From Apodospora peruviana (taxonomy: Eukaryota > Ascomycota > Sordariomycetes > Sordariales > Lasiosphaeriaceae): a stretch of DNA of 64,000 bases. The notes beneath the pieces were generated by a model. The model was not told the DNA's origin. It worked only from the letters and a program-made list of their open reading frames with translations, and ran no database searches. The stretch is taken from the NCBI GenBank assembly GCA_033439685.1, contig JAUEDM010000004.1:2046001-2110000 (forward strand), given 5' to 3'. The stretch's first letter is position 1; the number at the start of each line of letters is the position of its first letter. This document shows, piece after piece, positions 1 to 11,934 of this stretch. The position numbers and the translations under genes were made by a program.

Positions 1-357
1 GGAGCCGCTGGACACATGCCGCCGATGATGCATATGAATATGCGGGCGATGGATGCCGCTGATGAATTCTTCACCGGTAACAAAAGCACGAGATCATTGG
101 AGCAAGTAGTCATTTCACGGAGGGAACAGGACCCTGGGGGTAGCGGGGCCGGTGGGTCACCGCATGCCCCAACAGTAAGAAGAAGAGCTCAGGCTCACCG
201 TGAACACATTAAGCAGGAACCAGTGAAATCGGTGCAAGCCGGTCTCACAGGACCAGGGAGAGGAATGGACCGCGTGTTTGAGTGGCGGAATTATGTCGAG
301 CCCGGGGTGCCTGATGATGAACAGGTGCAGTCTGTGGTTTCGGGGCAGATCAATTAA
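1..357 (+). CDS. 3' end of an unidentified protein gene (partial)
   Basis: The frame is open from the first base of the window and ends with TAA at 355-357, so this is probably the last about 118 codons of a gene that starts upstream. The visible tail is Met-rich at first, then basic and low in complexity. It ends in a more ordered stretch (RVFEWRNYVEPGVPDDEQ). It has no recognisable domain or membrane segment. The length of the open frame and the protein-like ending favour coding, but it could also be a chance open frame. I do not recognise the family and assign no function. It converges on the csf1 gene, whose stop lies about 850 nt downstream. Confidence 0.5.
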   Translation, partial: GAAGHMPPMMHMNMRAMDAADEFFTGNKSTRSLEQVVISRREQDPGGSGAGGSPHAPTVRRRAQAHREHIKQEPVKSVQAGLTGPGRGMDRVFEWRNYVEPGVPDDEQVQSVVSGQIN

Positions 358-1209
358 TGTGTTTTTATCCCCTTTTCAAGATTTCGCCCTTTTGTTAGGA
401 GGGGACGGGAACCGCGGTATCGAGCTTGGATTGACTGTGTTGCTCTGTGCTGGTTCTTTTAAGGTTGTTGTAATGATGGTATCATGCCCTTGTGATTATG
501 ATGTGTGATGGTGGTCTACGACAGCTTTTTGATGAGGAACGAACAATATATATATACCAAGAAAATATGTGATCTCTTTGTTCTTTGGCGATATGATGCT
601 CTTGTTACTTTTTGCTTTCCATATTCCGCTTTCCTTTAAGTTTTCCTCGAAACATGTCCTTCCAAGAAGTTTTTGTAAGGGGGGTTTCACTCTGCATGAT
701 ATCAGTCAAGTAAAGTCAGAAAGGGAGGCAACAGAGTCCTAAAACTATTATGAGTGGTCCACACTTAGGTAGGAGGTAGGATGGACGGACGGACGGCGGC
801 TGGAAAAATCAAGTTAAGGGGGGCCTGTAGCAGGTATAGAGCAAAAGCAACACATGATAACAACCTGACTGACGTGTGTACTATGTTTCAAAAGACTATC
901 CATATCAGTGGCTTTGCGCAGTACAGCAGAGCTGAACGGTATACTCAAGTCCCCATGAAGTACATAGTATCCAAAGCAAACAAAATGGCTAAAGGAGTTA
1001 GTCGGAAGAGCAGAAATAATTCTGGTGCCATGGTTGAATGGATTACTAACTTGGTTTGATAAAATATAGGGATCCCATAATATAATCCCAACAAACAAAA
1101 GGATAAATAAAAGCTGAAACAGGGAGCTGCCAACCGTCACACCGAGCACTCACTCCAAAACTCCAAGAGTTCGGTTTACTACAAAGGGTTGTAGTTATAA
1201 CTACAACTA
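358..1209. other. Intergenic region, convergent 3' flanks
   Basis: This stretch separates the 3' end of the first gene from the 3' end of csf1 on the other strand. It is clearly more AT-rich than the neighbouring coding DNA and has T-rich and TATATA-like stretches (about 545-555), as expected of 3' UTRs and poly(A) regions. A short GGAC tandem run lies near 780-797. The small open frames here are not protein-like. Confidence 0.6.
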
Positions 1210-4200
1210 TCAAGATGACCCCAAAATTCTAGAATATGCGTCCTCCACCTCCCCAGCCAGCTCCAACAGGCTCACAATGACGATCTGGTGCGTCAGGTTT
1301 GGCAGCCGATCTCTGTTCAACCCAATCCACTCCAGCGGCGGAGTTGCCTCGCCCATTTCCCGCAGCTGAGGCGTCTCGATGATAGCTGGTTCTAGCGCAG
1401 TGTACTCGTACTTGGACTGAGGCACTTTCACCTCTGCGGTGATCTTGTTCGTATGTTGTTGCTGCTGCTCAGGAGTAGTAGCCATAACTACCTCTGCCGC
1501 CAGGTCCTTCTGCTCCTCCGGGCTCTCCGGGACACCCGTAACGCGGATCGCCGTGACGGGACCGATCTCCTTGCCCCACGTGCGAGCCAAAGCCTTGGAG
1601 TGGGTCGCCCACATGCCCCGGATGTAGCTGATGCGGCTGTAGTTCCAACCAACCTCGACCTTGCCCTCAAAGGCGCTCTTGAATATGTAATCAATCTGCC
1701 GCGAGTCGGGTATCTGCCACGTCTGCATTACCGCCTCCACCCGGGGCACCTTCAAGATGGTGCCGCCGCGGGAGCCGGTTGCGCTCTGCACCACGTCCTC
1801 AACCGACAGCTCGCTCACAGTCTTGGGCGCTGACGCGGTTCGTACACCAGCGAGCCCAATCCTCAGCTGGCCAAGAGTCAATCCGAGGATGCTGTGAATC
1901 TGTTGGCCTTCAATGCTAGCTGCAAACCGGGCTTGCGCGTTTAGCGCCTCCATCTTGAATACTTGGTGGTCCGAGAAGGTGCTCGGGAAGACACCTAGGT
2001 TGAGTTTCTTGAGCGTCACCACAACGTCGGTGTCGAGTGAGATAGGCGACTTGAGCAGTGTGTCGTCGTCTGTAGTCTTAGCGATGCTAAGGCGCTGGAT
2101 GACAGCTGCCGGCGTCGACACAGACTTTCTCTTCATGAACTTTTCGATTTCTTTTAGTGAACTTTCAAAGTTCGCCTTGCGTTCTTGAATAAGTTTCTGA
2201 AAAGCTTGATACAACGCAACGGCTTGCGCAGCTGAGCTTGTCGTTCCAAAGACCTGCACGGCTTCTCCATCGAATATCGCAACGAGTCTGTCTCCGGTCC
2301 CTGCTCGACTGCGCCGGACATTGTACATGAGAAACTCCAACGACGTGATATCCGCGACAAGGAACGCTTGGTAATCAAAAGCAGCCTTGACGCGGAACTG
2401 GCTGAACCCTACCGAAGCTTGGACCATGGGTGTCTCATTGAGTGCTTGTTCACGTTCAGGCCACTTGATCGAGGTTCGCAACTTGAAGTTCTGTAAAGCT
2501 ACAAAGCCGCTCATTCGGCCAGCGCTTTCGACCCCGATCATTTCGAACCCGAGACAAAGGTTCTGCTCCCAATCGGAAGTTTTTTTGGACGAGACCCAGA
2601 ACTCGGTGATGGAGAAGGTTGACCTTCCCAACGCCTGTCCAAGATCTACTACGATTTTGAGAGCCGAGATGGAGATGGTTGCGGTCCAGGGGAAGGCAGC
2701 TGTTGCTGCGACCTGTTGATAGCGCTGTACAAGATGCCCCTGTGATGTCTCCGTGACGAGATTGGAAGCAGGCGCGGTTGCTCCTACTTTGATGTCACGA
2801 GGCAACCAGATCTCACGAAAAAGCAGGAAGTCTTGTAGCTGCTTTGCGTTTATCGAAATCTCCATGGGACTGACTTTGAGGATTGCCGATACACCGCTAG
2901 TGCCGCTCACGTGCTTGCTATTCATCAATGAGAGAACGATTGACTGAACCTTGAAGCTACCTGTCGATTCCCTCGAGTAGACATGTTGTACAGACGCCTG
3001 TAGATTGGTAAATGCGCCAGAGATGGCGAAAAAGTTACCTTGCTCCAGCGACCGGACTGTGTGTGCAGTGAAGTACACGTCCTCAAAACTGGCGGTAGCG
3101 GCTACTCGAGCAATGGGTTGACAGCTTAAGGAGAACTCTTGCTTGCAGATGCGCAGGCCAAGGTTCAGCTTCATACGACCCAGGACGGCGGTTGGATCAG
3201 CAGTGAGCATCTTGTCCTCCTCAGCAGTCTTTGCTTTTGCTGCAGCTTCTTGCGTGTGAAGAGGAGGATCGTCATCAGCAGTATCGTGACTGCTGACCAC
3301 AGCTTTCACACCATTGCTGATATCCATAATCAAGGGGACGACAGAAGGGTAGAGGATGTTGCTAGAGGCGTCGATCTTGACTTCGGCATACAACGAAGGA
3401 TCTTCTCTACCATTGTCTCTGTACTCCATCTTCAAGGCCAAGCCAGGAGATCGTAGAGCGGTACTACTTGTTGCATCTTCCTGGCCAAACTGCCCATACT
3501 TTCCTGACAGATTCGATCGCGCACTCCTGGTCCCTGGTATGATATCGTCAGGGCTTTTCCTCGCCGTCAGATGTACAACGGCACCGGCAAAGTCGGCGTC
3601 GACTAGCAATGACTCCAGTCTCCGGCTTCCTAGGATGCCCCCTTTCCGTGGTTCTTGAGATTCTTGTGGAGCTCCGGTCGGTTCTGTGCCAGGAACTACA
3701 GGATTCCAGTTCAGAGATGCCTGTTGAGCATTCTTTATGGATAGGCTGATAGACTCATTCAAATTGGCCGCTGGAAGTATGAACCCAGACGTGAGACGGA
3801 TATCCACTGACTTACCCACTGCTTGGAACGCCAACCGGCGGGCATCAGTTGTAGACACATAGGCGATGTTGAACATGATCTCTGGCAATAAGGCCGAATT
3901 TGGAGAACGCAGCCTTTTCTCTTGAAGTGCGGAGACCATCTGCAGCTGGAGATCCTCAATCGTCAACCTGGCCGAGTTTCTCGTCCGTGTCCCAAATTCG
4001 ATCTTCTGAAGAGTGAGGATCAGATCCTCTTTGTCGACGCTCGGCCGGTCACCCGGTTTATTGACAAGCCAGGCGATCTGTATGTTGCATATCTCCAGAG
4101 TATATGTGATAGATGATAGAAAGGCGTCAATGATATCAGGCTCCTCCTCTTGCTCTGCATCGTTAATAGCAATGCGTGGTTTGGATTGCCGAAGCTTTCT

Positions 4201-7200
4201 GAGATACTCCAGTTCCCGGGAGGTATCAAGATCTTTGATTTTGTCCCCCATATAGCCAAGAACATCGACGACTGTGGCCACCGTATCGGGAGAGAGGTTG
4301 ATTTCAAACGCGTCACTTTTGACATTAAAGAATTTCCTTTCTTGACCGTCACTGCCAGACCGCGAAGACGCAGTGATAACTGCCCCGAACCCAAGGTTTC
4401 CGCATGAGGTCATCGCCTCCCTGGTGCCTTTTTGGATCTCGAAGGCGATATGTCGCAGGTTTACATGAATCTCGGGGAAACTCTGAAGTGTGCCGCGCTC
4501 TTCGGCCCGGTTCGACACCCCAAGATGAATGTTGTCTAAGGCGAAGGAGATAAGGGCTATGGGTGTTGCCTCCGACTCGAGCGGACTATTTCCAAAAACC
4601 GCAAGACCTGCGAAGGTCAGATTAATGTCGTATGCTAGCGCTGTCGACTCTTTTTCCGTAGGCCCAACCACTGTGGTCTGCCTGTCTCCGAGGATCTCTT
4701 TAGTATGTTCTTGGATGACTTTGGCTTGATGCTGCAGCTCGTTGATAGCATTTGAAATCTCGGGTCGGTTCAGAGCTGAAAGCAGGCTATAGACTGCGGA
4801 GGCATCTAGTTCCACAAGCTCAACAGAAGCAAAGACACTGACTGAGTGCTCGCCCTGGTCCATATGGCTCCTGATCCGCCCGTTGGTGGGTGGGATTTGA
4901 AGAAGCGAGATACTGCGGGAAACGTTATTGACTTTCGTCTGCATCTCATGGGAATTCTCTTTAATATCGAAATCAAATATGATTTCTCGGCCAAAATTTG
5001 CTGCCATAGCCAATCGGGCCACTGTTCCGTTGACCGTGTATGTCAGAGAACGTAACAGGGGCAAGCTTATAGTGTATTCGTCCATAAACATAGCAACGTT
5101 TACCCTGAATGCAGACAACCGATCGACAATATTTTTGGTTGTTGCTATCGTCTGAGTGGGAGGCAAAGGGGAGGAGGGAAACAATTTCGTTAGGTTGTAA
5201 AGCTGGGCTACCTCATCTCGGACCACAAGATCCAGAACCTCTGCGAGATTGATTGGGTCCTGTTTGACGATTAGACTGAGATATTTGCTACTTGCGGTTG
5301 CCTTGATCGTGTGGCAGTCTGTAGTGTCTGTCGCTTGCAATTCGTGAGAGAGGAAAACGCTCGGCTTCTCTAATACGAGCTTGCCCAGTCCTTGGGAGTG
5401 ACTTCGAAGGCTCGAAGTTACCGAGTCGCAGTTGAGAATCAGGTTGGTCTCCATGAGATTATCGGCTCCTGTTCGAAGCAGCAAGGAAGCCTTCATCCCA
5501 TCGCTAAATGAGGATATATGGAGGTTGATAGCCTCCAAGCCAATCGATCCGCGGCCCATTGAGAGCACACAATGAATTGTATGCGCCTGTGCCTTCTTTA
5601 CGACAGGCACAGGGACTATTTTGCTGGGTGACGGTGCGGCATGTCGAGACTGCATCTTGTTTGCCAGCTTCAACACGTTGTCGGCTAACTCGCAGAGCTC
5701 CCAGTTGAGACTAAGGGCGGCATCAGCGCAATAGATATTCACAACTGACATTCGACTATCATCTTCTGGTCCTCCAATGCAGTCACCCGGCGATACCAGT
5801 TTTGTCTCGCATCTGGTGGTGAGATTCAGAACTGTGATCTCGTTTTGTTTCAGTCCTGGATCAAGGATAAACCGAAGCTGTCTGATCTTTGCAACACCGA
5901 GTGTGGGTTTCTCAGGAGATCTGGACATGGGCTTATCCATTGGCGTGCCAAAGATCCCATTCAGGAGCACGCTCTCAGACAGGTTTTCTAGGTCCCAACT
6001 CCGCCACTTCTCGAAAGCTGCCGTGACTTCTTGTCGAAGCCCAGGGGGGAGATTCCCGGATTGACTGAGACAATCATATCTGATGTGCTCCTTATCGCTG
6101 GGTGATTGAATTGCCCACATTTGTCGAAGACGCATGGCGAGTTTCCATGAGTCGAAGGTCCGCAGGTGCTGAGGCGCCGAACGAAGCACTGCCGAAGGGC
6201 GAACAAGAAATGCTGGATCTGGAGCTTCGTGCCCAACCCCGACCAGACGTCGAACTAGGCTTTTGGTGACGCCCTTCTCTTGCAACGACGTCTCGGCGAA
6301 GAGCTTGCCAAGGTCAGATGCCAGAACGCTGGTGCGATGAATTAGTGAGGCAAGGTAGTCAATCTTTTCAGATGATGTGCTCCCCTCCATAGTTCCGACG
6401 TCTACGTCCATGTAAGTGACGTCTTTGTTTCCCATTGAGACCATAACATCCACAACTTGGCCCAAGACGGCGGCTTGTGAGGTGTCCATGTCGTTAAATC
6501 TCTCAGCTGCTGTAATTTCTATTGATTTCAGCCTTAGGTGAAATGAATGGCGAGTCTCCTTCGAATCCGGCTTGAAAACATTTTGCCACTTCGTCTCGGA
6601 CCGGGAAGCAAACGCAACTTTACTAATTGCAAGGTCGTACTGGTCCTGTTCCTCGGCTGGAGGGCCCGGCGAGTCGAAATCAGAGGAGTGTACGAAACGG
6701 ATATTGGCTCGCGGGACTCTGACTAGTAAATCACTGATCTTCCCTTTTATCTTCTCGTCCTTCTGCATGCCAAATATTTCTTTCATAGCGTCGACTTGGA
6801 GAGAGTCCAGGATGTCATCTGGATCAGACGGCTGCAAACATGACAGCAGTGCGACGATGTATCGCAATGCTGTAGGGTTGCAAAACGCTGTCACGCCCAA
6901 CGGCATTTCAATTAGAGTGCTTGAGTATGCGCAATCCTCGCTCAAATTGTCCGGATCAACATCTGCTAGGTCAAACCCAGCTGAGGCGGCATCTCCGTCG
7001 TCGTCATGATCTGTTTCAATGCTTTGTACCATGGCTTCCTTATAATCTGGTTTCGTATTCTCAAGCGGGAAGTACGGAGCAAAGTACTGACTCGAGAAGG
7101 TAACTGTGTTATGGAAAACATCCTGACGCTCTGTGCGATCTCCAGATGCGCTGTAAAATGCAGAGTGCCGGGTAGACCCGGAGAGCTCCCTAGCATGGAT

Positions 7201-10200
7201 AGCTGAGCCACTGATCACACCAGACTGTGGTTTAAAAGAGGTGAAGGGATGAAGACGGTCGCCGGGCTGCATCTTCGTGCTTGATTGTCTGGAGCTGAAA
7301 GGGCGGAGAATGCTATCCTGTCCAGAACTCGCTAGAGACAAAAATGAACTCTTGTTCCGTAAGCTCCTAGAGCGCCGCGAAGTTCCTATGGAGTTCAAAG
7401 TCCTCTTGTCATCCTCGGTATCCTTTGTCCTGGTGGGTAACGGGACAGGGGGAACGCTCTGGGCCGGGGGGTCCACAGGATCCAGGACAATGTCATCAAG
7501 TAGTTTGGGAAACAGAAGAAAAGGGGTTCTCTGGGTCCGCTGGTCTTCGCGACGGACAAGCTCCTGCTGCAGCTTCCGTTCCTGCGAGAAATTCGCCTTT
7601 CGTCCTATAATTGACACGCACACGCTCGTTTCAACAAGGGCATCCGTCTCGACCGGGTGATGAGATCGTAATTTGTGTCTCGTGGCCGACTCCGCATTCA
7701 CGCAGGATAGCTTAATGTCCGGAATTTTGATATCGACTCTCCTGGAGTAATGTGACCGGGCCCAGTCATTGTAATTGGCACTGATAGCTCCTGTTGAGAG
7801 GAGGAACGCAGCTTCTTCGATATGAACCCAAAGGCAGACAGATTGCACAAAGGCACGCAGGAATGTGACGTCGTAGAGTACAACAGACGCAGCGGATATC
7901 AGTGCGTTCTCGTCGTCGTCGAAACAAAACCCGAACGCGCTCCCGGCTCTTATCAGGGTTGTCAAAAACTCTGTCGTGCACTCTCCAGTAACGGCTCCAG
8001 CTGATACATCCCAATTGCAAAGATACGTCGGCTCGGTAGGCGGTAGCCCAAACAGCCGATGGCCATAGATATTGAGACCGTCAATAAAGAGCTGCGTGCT
8101 TGATGTTACGCTGATAGGAGTCTCTGCTCCTGAGTCAAGATTGCCAAAAGAAAGGTTCAGAGGAGCAACGGCCAGTTCCAATTCCATGTAGTAATTAGTG
8201 AACCGCAGATCGAGGGATAAACAAGCTGTATCAATCTGAACATTGTGGCGCGAGGAGTAAAGGTTGGCTGGAAGCAAGATCTTGGGATCGTCGGCCCGAA
8301 TGCTGAGTATCACGTCCAAGTCATTTGACTTCTTGGGAGGTGGCTTATTGGCAAGCTCGGCGTCCGGATTGTTCTCTTTCTGACGCAGAAGTTCCTGATA
8401 TTCTTCTAATGTCTTGAAATGAATGTCGTCGCCGAAGTAGTTGTCCTTAACCTTCAGACCATAGCGTACGACAAAGCCGTGCATATGGGCTATAGGCGAC
8501 TGGCTGGTCACATTCAGAAGTAGGGTATCCGTGTTTGACGACGATGTGGTTGCATTGTACTGGTAGGTTCCGTCAATGAGCACGTTCTCCAGATGTCCAA
8601 TTTCAGTAGAGTCCAGGAAAGAGGCTTGTGTGTTCCATGGAGGTACATGCAGACCGACAGAAGCTACATCCGCCCTGATGTCAAACGGAATGTTGTTTTT
8701 CCTTGGTCTATAAACATCAATCGGGATGCACACTTTTGACTGTAGGCGCGGGCTCGCTATGATCATGTACGTGTTGTCGTCGAGATCGGTTGGGTTGTCC
8801 ACAATGTTGGCGTCATTGAGATTCAAGTAAAGTTTGAAGTTATGGAGCTGAAGATCCATATGGTATCTGAAAGGGGTGAAGACCAGGTACTCGGCCGGGG
8901 GGCCACTTGCCCAGTCATCGACGAGGTCTGTCAAAAGAAAGACATGATCGCGTAAGAGAAAAAGTTCAAGATCTTGGCTTGTAATATTAAAGTGCCACTG
9001 ACGGAGGGCGTTCCATCCCAGTGGGGTTGAAAGATCGCATGATATTGATTGACGTCCAGACCTCCAGAGAAGTTCATGATTTACGCTGCTCGAAATTTCA
9101 GTGCTCGGCAGGTCCAAGTCGAGCAAAGTTGTGAACCCGGATGCGCCAGCTAACATATCCATCGAATACGAGATGGTAGCATTCGCGGCGAGCTTGATAT
9201 CAAGCCACCCATAAGGCCGCTGATGCACAATTACAGGCTGATCAGACTTTTTCGACCGACCCCGGGACTTTCGACCATCGCGGCTATGACCTGGCGGCTT
9301 CGGGCCTGGCTCTTTGCCTTTCCACCTCCAGTTTTTCGACTCTTCCCTAAGCGGGACGCGGATTGTAACAGTGTCTTCAAGCTCGACATACAATTTGAAC
9401 TGGGTAGGCACACGGTGGGCGCCCAAAGGGAGGCGTGAGGCTGGAACGGCATCCTTGCAAAGACTGGGGACAAAAGTTCGCTGGAGGTCTGCACGCTGAC
9501 GATCTGCCCAAGGCCCATAGTTGACAGAGCCTCCCTTAATTGACAAGTGAATGCCCCATGCAGGCGGCTCATCTCCGTTGATATTGAAAAGCGAATCGGG
9601 GGGCTTCTCGCTGAGTGACTCCAATGGGCGTCGGACCTTGCCAACCACATCCCAAAAAATGGAAAGAGAGGCTTCAGGACTGTCCAAGATAGTTGGGACA
9701 GCCGCATATTCCGAAGAAGCCCAGCGGGCTTTTTGATCATCCACCTCGTCATAGAGATACCTCGAAAGCCCCTGCCAACGCGCGGAGCCGGAGAGGTGGC
9801 TCCCTGCCGTTCCAATTCCCCTTCCTGGCTCAATAGAGACCGTCTCAACAGACTTCTTCCAATATGGAACGATTTTTTGAAGAAAGGTAAGGACACTACG
9901 CTTCTGCTGCTGGAAGAAGGAACGAGTTGGAAGGGGGGTCAGACCCTGGGCGGTTTGCTTGTCTCGAGTGGCTCGATTGGCTTGATCCTCTTTGAAATCC
10001 TGGTTCTCTTTCATCTCAATCACCGGATGCTCAAACTTGAATTGGAAAAGTTGACGGTATGGATCTGGCGTTTCGGTCGCAGATGCGTCTATTTCTCCCG
10101 ACATAGACTGGGTCTTGACAATCAAAATTGCTTTGGTATTGTCGTTCCCCATAACCATAGCTGCGCGGTCACAGACCAAGTGAATTGGAAATAACCGTAG

Positions 10201-11098
10201 AAGTAGAGGTACAGCATCGGTATCGCCTGTCATGTTTCCGCCTCGCTCGTCGTCGCTGTCGGAGCCCGAAGACTGCACGCTTGACGCTCGTTTGTGGTTG
10301 GGGTCATTTTCAGGAACACCATTGCCCCGACTTTGACCAGAGGCATGCCCAGAGGAAGGGCCATCACCCGACGCTTCGAATCGCCTTGAACGCCTCCTCG
10401 TGGGTCTGGATGGTGCGTCATCCTCGAGCCCTGTTCTCGAGCCAGTTTCCTTTGCGGCGTCAGCGGGTCTACGGGGCACCGTCAGTCCAGCTAGCACGGA
10501 GTCATAAGCTGGGCTGCGGTTGTATATGAACCACTCCAGCCCAGAAAGAGATGCGTTGATCCGGCACGGAAGGTTAGCAGTGCTCTCTTTCGGCGAGTTA
10601 TCGGCATCCCGTTCCGTCTTTTTCTCCTTTGTGATATTAACCTCCCGCACTCTGCGTAGCCAATAGGCCCAAGTGATATGCCCGTGCTGCACAAGGATGG
10701 TTTCGTTGTTGCCATGGTACCGTAGACCGGTAAAGAAGATGCGTCCGGCAAGCAGTGATATCTGGATTGCCTGGATGTCGATGTAGACCCGGTATTGATG
10801 CCACGTCCATGCTTTCAATCCCCACGAGATAATCGAGGCGAATACTCTGTTAAAGTATAGGAGGAAGAATACGGAGCTATGCAGGTCGGGTCGATGAACA
10901 GTTAGAAGGGGTTACTCGTATGGCAGAGACCAGACTCACAGGGTGCCACAACCGATGAGGGAACCGAGAAACAAGCTACAGATACCAAAAGGTCAGCTTC
11001 TCGTCGAAGGTACCACTTGATTCCGGGAAAATTGTAGAAACTTACGCATTGAACGCCGGACCATTGGACCACGACGAGTCGGTCCCGGGGCTGGACAT
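1210..11098 (-). CDS. CSF1: Csf1-type bridge-like lipid transfer protein (BLTP1/Tweek family)
   Basis: Three exons on the minus strand: 11098-11046, 10975-10940 and 10876-1210. They encode 3,251 residues. The two introns have canonical GTAAGT/GTGAGT donors and TAG acceptors, and adding them supplies the missing N-terminus. A short polar leader is followed by a membrane anchor at about residues 18-40, then the conserved start of the lipid-transfer groove (WHQYRVYIDIQ, GRIFFTGL, ITWAYWLRR, LEWFIYNRSPAYD). Residues of about 100-200 are charged and disordered; the rest is long beta-rich repeat. In yeast and animals this family forms a hydrophobic bridge at ER contact sites and delivers phosphatidylethanolamine for GPI-anchor synthesis; cold-sensitive growth is the yeast phenotype. 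The length is close to the usual about 3,000 residues. It is divergently arranged with the hfl1-like gene. The mapping to Csf1 rests on remembered family motifs. Confidence 0.93.
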
Positions 11099-11934
11099 GT
11101 TGCCCAAGCTATACCTAGACCCGGAATGCAGCCCAACTCAACTCGGGCTCGACTCGCAGACCGTGTCTCTTCCACCATCGCACGCTGAATTCTACCTCAA
11201 CAAACCCGAGGTGTGTAAGTTGCGCCGTCGTCCTCCATTCCCGCTATCCAGGTCGAGATTCGCGAAGCAAAGGACCGTTCGGGGCAGGAGAATTCCAGTT
11301 AAGGGACGAAGTGTTGCTGCGTCGTGCCGGAGAGCTATCACGCATTTATTAGAAGGCAAAAGGCAGCTGTTCCAGTGGTGGGAAGGTACGGGATGGAGGT
11401 CGCGTAGAACCTACAACGGGACAACCTAGACATGACGCGCGCAAATCGGCATGGGTCTTCCTTGCGGATCGTAGGCCGTGCGCCACTGAACGTTAGCACA
11501 TGTGACTCGCCGTGAGCTCCCAGCCTCAGGAACTCTCGTCCCACTGAATCTTCTCTGTTAGCGCATTGACCACAATTGAAGCGCATCTGGACATTTCCGG
11601 CGGGCATTTAGGTGGGGTGCACTACCAAGTTGCGATAGGGAGAGAGACCGGTAGCTACGGGTTATGGAAGTGCCTGGAGCTTCAAGTTCTTTTGAGACCC
11701 TGACCCCCATACATCCGTCCGTTCACCTGGGCTCACCTCAAACCCGTGCAGCCGTGCCACCAGCTTTCGAGGCAGGTCGTCGTCATTACCCCCCGCCGAC
11801 GAGCTGCTTTTACTCTCTTGCCCCATGCTTCAACAACACTCCATCAACATGATCTACGGATACTGAACACTCTCGCAGCCGCTTCAAGCAGCCGCTTCAC
11901 ACCTCTCGACGCAAGCTTCCCGCCCACGAGAGAG
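11099..11934. promoter_or_regulatory. Divergent promoter region between csf1 and the DUF300 gene
   Basis: About 840 nt separate the two start codons, which face away from each other, so the 5' UTRs and promoters of both genes must lie here. No TATA box or known operator stands out. Pyrimidine-rich tracts occur just before 11935. The open frames within it are not protein-like. Confidence 0.55.

Noticed and set aside
9231..9896. 221-codon minus-strand frame inside csf1
   Set aside because: It is an alternative frame within the csf1 exon, and no protein family resemblance is seen.
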